Origin: Sphingomonas sp. LT1P40
GTDB lineage: Bacteria; Pseudomonadota; Alphaproteobacteria; Sphingomonadales; Sphingomonadaceae
Reading direction: 5' to 3'
Length of the DNA stretch: 64,000 bases
Assembly: GCF_036663835.1 (NCBI RefSeq)
Contig: NZ_JAXOJT010000001.1
Location: forward strand, 1,488,001 to 1,552,000
Both the position numbers and the translations under genes were made by a program. The notes under the pieces are model-generated. The model saw only the letters and a program-made list of their open reading frames with translations, was not told the origin of the DNA and made no database searches. Shown here piece after piece: positions 28,450 through 36,075 of the stretch (position 1 is its first letter; the number at the start of each line of letters is the position of its first letter).

Positions 28450-29466
28450 TTGAACCTCGGCGAACGCCCTTTTCTGGAACGGCTTCCGCTCGCGCCGCGG
28501 CATATATGGCTCGGCTATCTGGCCGCCGCATTGCTCTCCGCCCTGGCGCTGTGGATACGCTGGGCGCTCGATCCGGCATTTCCGCCAGGCTTCCCCTATC
28601 TCACCTTCTTTCCGGCAGTGGTGGTGTCATCCTTCCTGTTCGGGCGCGGGCCGGGCATCTTTGCGGCGATAATCTGTGGTCTGCTCGCCTGGTATTTCTT
28701 TATCCCGCCGTTCAGCAGTTTCACGCTGGGTCGCGGCACCTCCATCGCGCTGGCCTTTTATATCGGCGTCGTCGCAGTCGATCTGCTGCTGATCGACTGG
28801 ATGCAAAAGGGCAATGTGCGGCTTCGCGCCGAGCGGGAGCGCAGCCGCGAACTCGCCGATCACACCAAATTGTTGTTCAACGAACTTCAGCACCGCGTGT
28901 CCAACAACCTTCAGATGGTAGGCGCGGTGCTCTCGCTTCAGCGCCGCACCGTCGAGGATGTTGTGGCGCGACAGGCGCTGACCGATGCGGCCGCCAAGCT
29001 CCAGACGATCGGTCGCATCCAGCGCCAGCTTTACGACACCAGCGGCGCGCCGCTCACGCTCGATCGCTTCCTGCCCGATCTCACCCGCGATCTGATCGAT
29101 GCGAGCGGGCGGCCTGATATCGTCTGGCACGTCGACGCAGAACCCGGCATCCAGTTGCCCGCCGACGCAGCGATCCCGGTTGCACTCATCATGGCGGAGG
29201 CAATCGCCAACGCGGTCGAGCACGGCTTTGCGGAACGCGAGAACGGCAAGCTCGATATCCATGTCACCCGTGATGGCGCGATCCTCGAACTCAGCGTCAC
29301 CGATGACGGCGCGGGTCCGCCACCCGGCTTCGATGCCGCGACCGCGACCAGCCTGGGTCTGCGCATCGCCCGCACCCTTGCCGCACAGCTGGGCGGCAGC
29401 TTTAGCCTGTCCCCCGCGATTACCGGTGGTGCGGTTTCGCGACTCCAGATGCCGCTCCGCGCGTAA
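28450..29466 (+). CDS. Sensor histidine kinase, DUF4118 membrane domain with HisKA_2
   Basis: A 338-residue membrane kinase. Four membrane segments at roughly 22-38, 51-63, 68-88 and 98-116 form a DUF4118/KdpD-type sensor. The phospho-acceptor is His148 in LLFNELQHRVSNNLQM, typical of the HWE/HisKA_2 group. A HATPase domain follows, with MAEAIANAVEHG and DDGAGPPPG. The start is a TTG with GAAAGGG upstream; no ATG in frame would keep the first membrane segment. No response regulator is adjacent, so it is an orphan kinase, perhaps feeding the general stress (PhyR) pathway as several HWE kinases do. Confidence 0.9.
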   Translation: MNLGERPFLERLPLAPRHIWLGYLAAALLSALALWIRWALDPAFPPGFPYLTFFPAVVVSSFLFGRGPGIFAAIICGLLAWYFFIPPFSSFTLGRGTSIALAFYIGVVAVDLLLIDWMQKGNVRLRAERERSRELADHTKLLFNELQHRVSNNLQMVGAVLSLQRRTVEDVVARQALTDAAAKLQTIGRIQRQLYDTSGAPLTLDRFLPDLTRDLIDASGRPDIVWHVDAEPGIQLPADAAIPVALIMAEAIANAVEHGFAERENGKLDIHVTRDGAILELSVTDDGAGPPPGFDAATATSLGLRIARTLAAQLGGSFSLSPAITGGAVSRLQMPLRA

Positions 29467-29487
29467 GCAGCACAGGCACGTGAAAAA

Positions 29488-29564
29488 TGGTGACCCCGGC
29501 GCGATTCGAACGCGCGGCCCTCAGATTAGGAATCTGATGCTCTATCCGGCTGAGCTACGGGACC
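29488..29564 (-). tRNA. tRNA-Arg (CCT)
   Basis: A 77-base cloverleaf on the minus strand: acceptor stem GGTCCCG with CGGGGTC, D-arm with AGCCGGATA, anticodon loop TTCCTAA with anticodon CCT (plus-strand 29528-29530), T-arm with GTTCGAATC, discriminator A and encoded CCA. It reads AGG codons. The 200 bases between it and the DUF1178 stop hold nothing I can identify. Confidence 0.96.
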
Positions 29565-29764
29565 ACTTCCTGCTCCCATAACCGCGATTGGGGGACGCCG
29601 CCAACCCCCTCGATCTACGGCACTGGCCCGCTCCCGCTTTCCGGATGACGAAAATGTCCGGGGGACATTTTCGCCGGAGAGGCGGCCGCCCATCAAGATA
29701 CACTGAAGTGGGGGCCGGGTGGGGGCAGCGGGCTGATGCCGCTTCAGCCAAGCTGAAATGACAA

Positions 29765-30202
29765 TCAGTTGCGCTGCGCGGGCGGCACCACCGGCATCGG
29801 CAGCGGCGCGACCGCCACGCCCTCGTCGATCAGCGCCTTTGCCTCCTCGACCGTCGCCTGACCGTGGATCGGCGCAGCCGTCTCCTCGCCCAGATGCATC
29901 GCCCGCGCCTTGTCGGCAAAGGCGACGCCAACCCATTTCGAACCCTCCAGCATCTTCGCCTGCGCTTCGGCCAGCGCGGCCATCAGCATCTTCGGGTCTG
30001 GCTTTGCACCAGCCGGAGCGGAGGTGCCACGATTGCCCTTGGCCGACACATTGGGTGCCATCACCGCCTTCACGATACCGGTATCGCCGCACATCGGACA
30101 GGCGATCAGCAGCCGTTCGCGCTGGTCGGCATAGTCGGCGCTCGACCCGAACCACGCCTCGAACACATGGCCGGTGGGGCAGCGCAGGTCGAACACGATC
30201 AC
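29765..30202 (-). CDS. DUF1178 family protein
   Basis: A 145-residue protein starting at a GTG that overlaps the stop of the nitrilase gene by four bases (GTGA). The N-terminus IVFDLRCPTGHVFEAWFGSS and CPMCGDTGIVKAVMAP form a small zinc-ribbon-like domain typical of DUF1178. The C-terminal half is helical with a Pro-rich end. Function unknown. The gene order comF-grxC-nitrilase-DUF1178 is widely kept in Alphaproteobacteria. Confidence 0.9.
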   Translation of the reverse strand: MIVFDLRCPTGHVFEAWFGSSADYADQRERLLIACPMCGDTGIVKAVMAPNVSAKGNRGTSAPAGAKPDPKMLMAALAEAQAKMLEGSKWVGVAFADKARAMHLGEETAAPIHGQATVEEAKALIDEGVAVAPLPMPVVPPAQRN

Positions 30203-31023
30203 AGCGTTTCCACCGGCGGAATCGGGCGGCGATGATCGATCGCAGGGACGCGCCCGCGCACTTCGGCAATTTGCGCGGCGTCGATCTCGGCGAAACCCAG
30301 TCCGGCCCCCTCCCCCATGTCGAGCAGCACTTCGCCCCATGGATCGACGGCCAGGCTGTGGCCGTATGTGGCGCGCCCGTCGGCATGCTCGCCGGTCTGC
30401 GCCGCCGCGATGACATGCACCCCGGCCTCGATCGCGCGGGCACGCAGCAGGACGTGCCAATGCGCTGCACCGGTCGGGCGGGTAAACGCCGCCGGCACCG
30501 CCAGCAACGTCACCCCGGCATCGGTCAGCGCGCGAAACAGGTCGGGGAAGCGCAGATCATAGCAAATCGACAGCCCCAGTACGCCGAGCGGCGTCTCCAC
30601 CGTCACCGCGCGGGTGCCCGGCGCATAGGCATCGGATTCACGCCAGCGTTCGCCCGTGGGCAGATCGACGTCGAACAGGTGAATCTTGTCGTAGCGCGCG
30701 CGGATGCCGCCGCTATCGTCGATCACGAAGCCGCGATTGACGAAGCGCTGCCCGTCATCCCCCTTGAGCGCCAGCGATCCCAGATGTACCCAGATGCCTT
30801 GCTTCGCGGCCGCTTCGCGCACCGCCGCCAGCACATGATCGTCGTCCTCCACCACGATGTGCGCCGATCCGCGCGCGCGGTTGCGGTCAAGCAGTCCCGA
30901 CATTTCCGGGGTGAACAGCATCGCCGCGCTTGCCGAGGCGGCGCTTGCGACCGCTTCGGTCAAAACCCGGGCATTTTCGAGCGGATCGATCCCGCTCGTC
31001 ATCTGAAGGATCGCGGCCTTCAT
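30199..31023 (-). CDS. Carbon-nitrogen hydrolase, Nit-type (probable deaminated glutathione amidase)
   Basis: A 274-residue nitrilase-superfamily amidase. The Glu-Lys-Cys triad is visible: Glu in FTPEMSG (about residue 40), Lys in RYDKIHLFDV (about 113) and Cys in LSICYDLRFP (about 154). Nit1/Nit2-type enzymes repair deaminated glutathione. Its ATGA overlap with glutaredoxin grxC fits a role in glutathione upkeep, but the substrate is inferred from family and context only. Confidence 0.92.
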   Translation of the reverse strand: MKAAILQMTSGIDPLENARVLTEAVASAASASAAMLFTPEMSGLLDRNRARGSAHIVVEDDDHVLAAVREAAAKQGIWVHLGSLALKGDDGQRFVNRGFVIDDSGGIRARYDKIHLFDVDLPTGERWRESDAYAPGTRAVTVETPLGVLGLSICYDLRFPDLFRALTDAGVTLLAVPAAFTRPTGAAHWHVLLRARAIEAGVHVIAAAQTGEHADGRATYGHSLAVDPWGEVLLDMGEGAGLGFAEIDAAQIAEVRGRVPAIDHRRPIPPVETL

Positions 31024-31277
31024 CGGCCCAGCAAAGCGTCCAGCCTGCCATCGCGGTCCAGTGCGCCGAGATCGTCCGAGCCACCGATATGCTCGCCGTC
31101 GATGAAGATTTGCGGGACCGTCGAACGCCCATTGGCGCGCGTCAGCATCTCCTGGCGTTTCGGTCCGCCCATCGTGATGTCGAACTCTTCATAGTCCGCG
31201 CCCTTGCTGTCGAGCAGCGACTTGGCCCGCGCGCAATAGCCGCAGAACGCCTTGGTATAGATTTCGATCTTCGCCAT
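31020..31277 (-). CDS. grxC: Glutaredoxin 3
   Basis: An 85-residue dithiol glutaredoxin with the active site FCGYCARAK (CxxC at Cys12 and Cys15), the glutathione-binding TVPQIFIDGEHIGG with its cis-proline, and SDDLGALD. It reduces disulfides and glutathione mixed disulfides in the cytosol. It is coupled to the nitrilase gene by ATGA overlap and follows comF. Confidence 0.95.
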   Translation of the reverse strand: MAKIEIYTKAFCGYCARAKSLLDSKGADYEEFDITMGGPKRQEMLTRANGRSTVPQIFIDGEHIGGSDDLGALDRDGRLDALLGR

Positions 31278-31312
31278 GATGGTCCTTCAGGTGAGGGGCG
31301 CGCGGCCGCTTG

Positions 31313-32065
31313 TCAATCGACGCCGTCCCCGCCAATCACGCGCGTCCAGCACAGGATCGTGACCGTGGCGGCACCGGCGCGTTTGAGTATCCGGACACAG
31401 GCATCGGTCGTCGCGCCGCTGGTATAGACATCGTCGACCAGAACAACCGACTGTCCTTTGATCCGTTCCTTCGCATCGGGGGCCAGCGCGAATGCCCCGG
31501 CCACCGCTTTCGCCCGCCCGCGCGCGCCGAGCCCGCGCAGCACCGGCGTTGCCTTCACGCGGCGCAGGGATTCCAGATCGGCTGGAACCCCGCTCAACCG
31601 CGACAATTCGCGCGCGATCAGCGCCGCCTGGTTATAACCCCGCCCCCAGATGCGCCAGCGGTGCAGCGGCACCGGGATCAGCAGGTGCGCGCCATCGGGC
31701 ATCAGCCGCGCCATCAGCCGCGCGGCGGTGGCGGCATGCGCGGTGCGCCCGCCATATTTGAGCCGGAGCACCATCGCCCGCGCCGCCGGGCCATAGGCGA
31801 CCGCCGCACGTACCCCGTCATGCTTTGGCGGTGACGCCAGACATTCGCCGCACAGCGCATCCGGGCCGCGGTCGAATTCGAAGGGCAAGTTGCAGCCTGC
31901 GCACCATGGCGGCGCGATCATCGTCAGACCGGTCCAGCACGGGCCGCAGAAGCGGTGGTCGTCGTCCACCACCTCCCCGCACGCCGGACAGCGTGGCGGC
32001 AAGGCAAGCCCGACAAGATCGCGTATCCCCACAGCAACCTTGTCGCGCAGGGATGAAATCGCCAC
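31313..32065 (-). CDS. ComF-family phosphoribosyltransferase-like protein
   Basis: A 250-residue protein. An N-terminal zinc domain has four CxxC pairs (CPACG, CGPC, CAGC, CGEC, about residues 20-75). A type I PRTase fold follows with VVLVDDVYTSGAT near 211-223. ComF is needed for DNA uptake in transformable bacteria, and its chemistry is unclear. The start is taken at a GTG; no ATG fits. This GTG lies only 10 bases from the start of the divergent methyltransferase. Confidence 0.9.
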   Translation of the reverse strand: MAISSLRDKVAVGIRDLVGLALPPRCPACGEVVDDDHRFCGPCWTGLTMIAPPWCAGCNLPFEFDRGPDALCGECLASPPKHDGVRAAVAYGPAARAMVLRLKYGGRTAHAATAARLMARLMPDGAHLLIPVPLHRWRIWGRGYNQAALIARELSRLSGVPADLESLRRVKATPVLRGLGARGRAKAVAGAFALAPDAKERIKGQSVVLVDDVYTSGATTDACVRILKRAGAATVTILCWTRVIGGDGVD

Positions 32066-32075
32066 AAGCCACCGC

Positions 32076-32912
32076 GTGACCGCGCCCGAAATCTTCGACC
32101 GCCACCGCCGCCGCATCCGCCGCGACCGAGCCGCGCCGCGCTTCGGCGACACTGCGTTTATTCGGGAGTGGATGCTGGAGGGGATTTCCGAGCGACTGGG
32201 CGTGGTGCGGCGCGAGTTCACCGATGTGCTCGATCTGGGCTGTTTCGACGGTGCGTTCGTCACTCCGGCGGGTGCGCGCATCACTCGCATCGATGCGGGC
32301 GCGCGTTTTGCGGCGATGGCGGGCGGGCAGCAGGGTGATGAGGATCAGCCGCATTTTCCCGACGCCAGTTTCGACCTGATCGTGTCGGCAGGTGTGCTGG
32401 ACAGCGTCAACGACCTGCCTGGCGCGCTGGCTCTCGCCCGCCGCGCGTTGCGGCCGGACGGGTTGTTTCTGGGCGCGTTTCTGGGCGGGGCGACGCTATC
32501 GACGCTGCGTTCGGTATTGCTGGGTGCCGAAGCCGATCGTGCGGTGGCGCGCGTCCACCCGCAGGTCGACGTGCGATCGGCGGGCGATTTGCTTGTGCGC
32601 GCAGGGTTCGCGCTGCCGGTCGCCGATGTCGAGACGCTGAACGTGCGCTATGCCAGCCTGTTCGACCTGATCCGCGACCTGCGCGGGATGGGCGCAACCA
32701 GCCTGTTGCCCGGTGCGCCGCCATTAACCCGCAGCACGCTCGCTCGCGCCGCCGCGCTGTTTGCCGAGCGTGCGGATGCGGAGGGCAGGACGTCGGAGCG
32801 CTTCGACGCGATCTTCGTCACTGGATGGGCACCCGACGATTCGCAGCCGAAACCGGCACGGCGCGGATCGGCCAGGGCATCGCTGGCGGATGCGCTGAAG
32901 CCCCGGCCCTAG
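32076..32912 (+). CDS. SAM-dependent methyltransferase-fold protein, NDUFAF5-like
   Basis: A 278-residue protein beginning at a GTG. The start IFDRHRRRIRRDRAA, the glycine loop VLDLGCFDGAF (about 50-60) and a late LRGMGATSLLPG match bacterial relatives of NDUFAF5, the arginine hydroxylase that helps complex I assembly, and also BioC-like methyltransferases. The head-to-head position beside comF is characteristic of Alphaproteobacteria. Whether it methylates or hydroxylates is unknown. Its end overlaps the mutT end by four bases. Confidence 0.85.
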   Translation: MTAPEIFDRHRRRIRRDRAAPRFGDTAFIREWMLEGISERLGVVRREFTDVLDLGCFDGAFVTPAGARITRIDAGARFAAMAGGQQGDEDQPHFPDASFDLIVSAGVLDSVNDLPGALALARRALRPDGLFLGAFLGGATLSTLRSVLLGAEADRAVARVHPQVDVRSAGDLLVRAGFALPVADVETLNVRYASLFDLIRDLRGMGATSLLPGAPPLTRSTLARAAALFAERADAEGRTSERFDAIFVTGWAPDDSQPKPARRGSARASLADALKPRP

Positions 32913-33337
32913 AGCAAGGCCTCAAGCAGCCCGATCAGCGGTCTGTCTGCTGGCGGCATGTCAAGCCCGTGCAACTCCGCCGGTCGCACCCATTTGAGCG
33001 CGGTGGCATGGCGAGGCTCCGGCACGCCGCTCCATTGCCGCAGCGCATAAAGGAGCAGCAGCAAATGCCGCTCGCCCAGCGATTCGCTGGCGAAGGCTGT
33101 CGGGACCAATTGCCCCGCCTCGACCGCGATTCCGAGTTCCTCCTCCAGCTCGCGGCACAGGGCCGCCTCGGGCAGCTCGCCGGGATCGATCTTGCCGCCC
33201 GGGAACTCCCACAAACCCGCCATCGGTTTGCCCGGCGGGCGTTGCTGCACCAGCACGCGCCCGTCGCCGTCCACCAAGGCGGCGGCCACGACGATCAATA
33301 TCTCCGAATCGGACTTTGGGTTGGTTCGCATCGACAT
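32909..33337 (-). CDS. mutT: 8-oxo-dGTP diphosphatase, Nudix family
   Basis: The 142-residue enzyme removes oxidised dGTP from the nucleotide pool. The Nudix box runs from GGKIDPGE through CRELEEELGI (about residues 47-69), with the REx2EE core for metal binding. The N-terminal AAALVDGDGRVLVQQRPPG and WEFPGGK are standard for MutT. A second in-frame ATG at 33331 is possible. It is convergent with the methyltransferase gene. Confidence 0.92.
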   Translation of the reverse strand: MSMRTNPKSDSEILIVVAAALVDGDGRVLVQQRPPGKPMAGLWEFPGGKIDPGELPEAALCRELEEELGIAVEAGQLVPTAFASESLGERHLLLLLYALRQWSGVPEPRHATALKWVRPAELHGLDMPPADRPLIGLLEALL

Positions 33338-33392
33338 TTCGTTAATCTTGTTTCCGTAGTTTCCGGTAATCGATCAGGAGAAGGGCGCGCCG

Positions 33393-33575
33393 ATGCGACC
33401 GCTGAAGTCATTGCCGGCCCGCCTCCAACGTTGCCAGCGCGCCGCGACGGCTGTCGAATATGGCTTCATCCTCGCGCTGATCGTGCTGGTCATGATCGCC
33501 GCATTGCAGGAACTCGCGGGCGCCACGACCGGCATGTGGAGCAATGTCAGCACCAAGGTTCAGAACGCCCGCTGA
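33393..33575 (+). CDS. Flp-type IVb pilin, first of three
   Basis: A 60-residue prepilin. After a basic leader it has the processing region RAATAVEYGF, where the residue before the predicted cut is Ala rather than the usual Gly, then a 20-residue hydrophobic helix and a short polar tail. Flp pilins form adhesive Tad pili; no tad/cpa assembly genes are in the window. This copy differs clearly from the next two. Confidence 0.9.
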   Translation: MRPLKSLPARLQRCQRAATAVEYGFILALIVLVMIAALQELAGATTGMWSNVSTKVQNAR

Positions 33576-33703
33576 TTATTTGCATGTCCGTTCCCGTCTA
33601 AGTCCTTTGTTAACCTCCGCCCGGTATTTTCAACCTTGCTGAACACGGGCCTACCCCGGGGACAGCCGGGTAACTGAAGCTTGTGAACAGGATGGAGACC
33701 GGT

Positions 33704-33871
33704 ATGAACACGATCCGTAAGATTTTTGGCAACAAAAAGGGCGCAACCGCAATCGAGTACGGCCTGATCGCCGCGCTGATCGCCGTTGCCGCCATTGCCG
33801 CGATGCAGGGCCTGGGCAACCAGCTCAAGACGACCTTCACCAACGTTTCGTCGAACATGAAGGCTTCGTAA
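33704..33871 (+). CDS. Flp-type IVb pilin, second of three
   Basis: A 55-residue prepilin from the ATG at 33704 with GGAGA before it. The cleavage site is NKKG|ATAIEYG with Gly at -1 and the conserved Glu-Tyr. The mature part is one hydrophobic helix plus a tail ending SSNMKAS. The predicted mature pilin differs from the third copy by only two residues, whereas the leaders are unrelated. A hairpin terminator follows. Confidence 0.93.
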   Translation: MNTIRKIFGNKKGATAIEYGLIAALIAVAAIAAMQGLGNQLKTTFTNVSSNMKAS

Positions 33872-33900
33872 GAACCCTTCGTTTACGAATAACAGAATTT

Positions 33901-33934
33901 GGGCGGCGAGCCATGTGCTCGTCGCCCCTTTTCT
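33901..33934 (+). terminator. Intercistronic terminator/attenuator between pilins 2 and 3
   Basis: GGGCGGCGAGC, a CATGT loop and GCTCGTCGCCC form an 11-pair stem with one G-T pair, followed by CTTTTCTT. It would reduce transcription of the third pilin gene relative to the second. Confidence 0.82.
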
Positions 33935-33950
33935 TACCTGGAGAGCGACG

Positions 33951-34121
33951 ATGGTTAAGACTTTCTTCACCAGGCTGCGCGAGACCCGCGCTGCAACCGC
34001 GATCGAATATGGCCTCATCGCTGCCTTGATTGCGGTCGCCGCAATTGCTGCGATGCAGGGACTGGGCAACCAGATGAAAAAGACGTTCACGAATGTGTCG
34101 TCGAACATGAAAGCGTCGTAA
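33951..34121 (+). CDS. Flp-type IVb pilin, third of three
   Basis: A 56-residue prepilin starting at the ATG at 33951 with GGAGAG upstream. The processing region is TRAATAIEYG, with Ala at -1. The mature domain differs from pilin 2 only at two positions near the polar tail (NQMKK for NQLKT), though the DNA differs at many third positions. A terminator hairpin follows the stop. Confidence 0.92.
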   Translation: MVKTFFTRLRETRAATAIEYGLIAALIAVAAIAAMQGLGNQMKKTFTNVSSNMKAS

Positions 34122-34133
34122 GGCGCAATTATC

Positions 34134-34160
34134 GGGGGGCGGGTGACACCCCGCCCTTTG
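34134..34160 (+). terminator. Terminator after the pilin cluster
   Basis: GGGCGGG and CCCGCCC arms around a short TGACAC loop, followed by TTTG. It lies between the third pilin and the convergent accA end and could act in both directions. Confidence 0.7.
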
Positions 34161-34164
34161 ATGT

Positions 34165-35112
34165 TCAGATCCGGCCCATCGCCAGAAACTTTGCGCGACG
34201 GCTCTGCCGCAGCGACTCGGCGCTTTGTCCGTGCATCTCGGCCAGCGCGGATTCGATTGCATCGCCCAGTCCGTCTATCGCGGCTTCATGGTCGCGCTGT
34301 GCCCCGCCCAGCGGTTCCGGCACGATGGCGTCAATCACGCCCAACTCTTTCAGATGCTGCGCGGTCACCTTCATCGCCTCGGCGGCGTCGGCCGCCTTGT
34401 CGGCGGTGCGCCACAGGATTGACGCGCAGCCCTCGGGCGAAATCACCGAATAGACCGCGTGCTCCATCATCAGCACCCGGTTGCCCGCCGCCAGCGCGAC
34501 CGCGCCGCCCGAGCCGCCCTCACCCAGGATCGACGCCACCATCGGCACACCCAGATTGACGCACGCCTCGGTCGAGCGGGCAATTGCTTCGGCCTGCCCG
34601 CGCTCCTCGGCCTCCATGCCGGGAAACGCGCCTGAGGTATCGACCAGGGTCAGCACGGGGATGCCGAATTTGTCGGCCAGCTGCACCAGCCGGATCGCCT
34701 TGCGATACCCCTCCGGCTTGCCCATGCCGAAATTGTGGCGCAGGCGGCTGGCGGTATCGTCGCCCTTTTCATGGCCGATCACCATCACGCGACGTCCACG
34801 AAAGCGGCCAAGGCCACCCTGAATCGCCTGATCGTCGGCAAAGGCGCGGTCGCCGCCGAGCGGCATGAAATCGTCGATCAGCCGTGCGGCATAATGTTTG
34901 AAATGCGGGCGCTCGGGGTGCCGTGCCACCTGAGTCTTTTGCCACGGCGTCAGGCGCGAATAGGCGTCCTTCAGAAACTTGTCGGATTTGGCCTGAAGCC
35001 GGGCGACCTCCGCCTCGATATTGACCTCACCGCCGGACGCGGTCTCACGCAGCTCGTCGATGCGGGCTTGAAGCTCGGCGATGGGCTTCTCGAAATCAAG
35101 GAACGTTGCCAT
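34165..35112 (-). CDS. accA: Acetyl-CoA carboxylase carboxyltransferase subunit alpha
   Basis: The 315-residue subunit moves the carboxyl group from biotin to acetyl-CoA in fatty acid synthesis, working with AccD. The N-terminus FLDFEKPIAELQARIDELR forms the usual helix, and the crotonase-fold core shows HEKGDDTASRLRHNFGM, FPGMEAEERGQAEAI and LGEGGSGGAVALAAGN with the oxyanion-hole glycines. The ATG at 35112 is used; a GTG nine bases upstream is less likely. It lies nine bases after xerD. Confidence 0.97.
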   Translation of the reverse strand: MATFLDFEKPIAELQARIDELRETASGGEVNIEAEVARLQAKSDKFLKDAYSRLTPWQKTQVARHPERPHFKHYAARLIDDFMPLGGDRAFADDQAIQGGLGRFRGRRVMVIGHEKGDDTASRLRHNFGMGKPEGYRKAIRLVQLADKFGIPVLTLVDTSGAFPGMEAEERGQAEAIARSTEACVNLGVPMVASILGEGGSGGAVALAAGNRVLMMEHAVYSVISPEGCASILWRTADKAADAAEAMKVTAQHLKELGVIDAIVPEPLGGAQRDHEAAIDGLGDAIESALAEMHGQSAESLRQSRRAKFLAMGRI

Positions 35113-35121
35113 TGCGGGCAC

Positions 35122-36075
35122 CTATGCCCCGTCGCGCTTCGCGTCAACGCGCGGCCGGGTTTTGGGGCGGCTTTTGGGCTTGTCGGCAAGCGGATGCCGT
35201 TCGTTGACCAGCGCCACCAGCCGGCTGCTGTCGACATGCGTATAGATTTCGGTCGTCGCGATATCGGCATGGCCCAGCATCGCCTGGAGCGCGCGCAAAT
35301 CTGCCCCTCCCTCCAGCAGATGCGTGGCAAAGGCATGGCGCAGGACGTGCGGGCTGATCCGGTCAAGCGGGATGCCGGCCTCCGCCGCGATGGCGCGGAT
35401 CATCTGGTAGAGGCGAATGCGGCTGAGATGCGCCTTGCCCGATGGAAACAACCAAGGCCGCTTTGCATCGACATGCGCGCGCCATTCCACCACGGCGGCG
35501 CGCGCGCGGTCGCTCAGCGGCACCAGCCGTTCGCGCCCGCCCTTGCCCTTCAGGATCAGATAAGGCCTGTCGGATTGCACGGCGTTACGCGGCAGCGACA
35601 CCAGTTCGGTCGCGCGCAACCCCGATCCATAGAGGAGTTCAACCAGCGCGAGCAGCCGCAGGTCACGCGGATCCCTTGGCTCACGCTCGATGCGGGTCTG
35701 GATCGCCGCGAACAGCCGCTCGACATCGCCGCCGGACAGGGTTTTGGGCAATCCCCGCCCGGAGCCGGGTTTCGGCAGCGCCGTACCGGGATCGTCGGTG
35801 CGCAGCCCCTCATCGGCCAGAAACGCAAAGAAGCGCCGCAATGCCGCCGATTTGCGGGCCACGGTCGTGCGGGCCAGATCGCGCCATTGATGCGCCAGTT
35901 TTTCCAGATCGGCCCGGTTCGCCGCAGCCAGCCCGCCATCCAGCACCCCGGACGCCAGCCGCAAATCGGTGCTGTAGGCGGCGAGCGTGTTGGCGGAAGC
36001 GCCTGCCTCCGCCGCCATCATCTCCAGAAAACGCTCGATCAGCGCCGCATCGTCGCCGGGATCGCGTGCACTCAA
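35122..36075 (-). CDS. xerD: Tyrosine recombinase XerD
   Basis: A 317-residue site-specific recombinase that, with XerC, resolves chromosome dimers at dif. It has the SAM-like N-terminal domain (LIERFLEMMAAEAGAS) and a catalytic domain with Arg in GSGLRATELV, Lys in GKGGRERLVP, HVLRHAFATHLL, GHADIATTEIYTHV and the tyrosine nucleophile there. I take the TTG at 36075 as start because it overlaps the upstream stop (TTGA); the next in-frame ATG would cut the first helix. Confidence 0.93.
   Translation of the reverse strand: MSARDPGDDAALIERFLEMMAAEAGASANTLAAYSTDLRLASGVLDGGLAAANRADLEKLAHQWRDLARTTVARKSAALRRFFAFLADEGLRTDDPGTALPKPGSGRGLPKTLSGGDVERLFAAIQTRIEREPRDPRDLRLLALVELLYGSGLRATELVSLPRNAVQSDRPYLILKGKGGRERLVPLSDRARAAVVEWRAHVDAKRPWLFPSGKAHLSRIRLYQMIRAIAAEAGIPLDRISPHVLRHAFATHLLEGGADLRALQAMLGHADIATTEIYTHVDSSRLVALVNERHPLADKPKSRPKTRPRVDAKRDGA

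Noticed and set aside
29566..29764. Small genes in the gap between tRNA-Arg and DUF1178
   Set aside because: The open frames there are Pro/Arg-rich, have no ribosome site and no motif.
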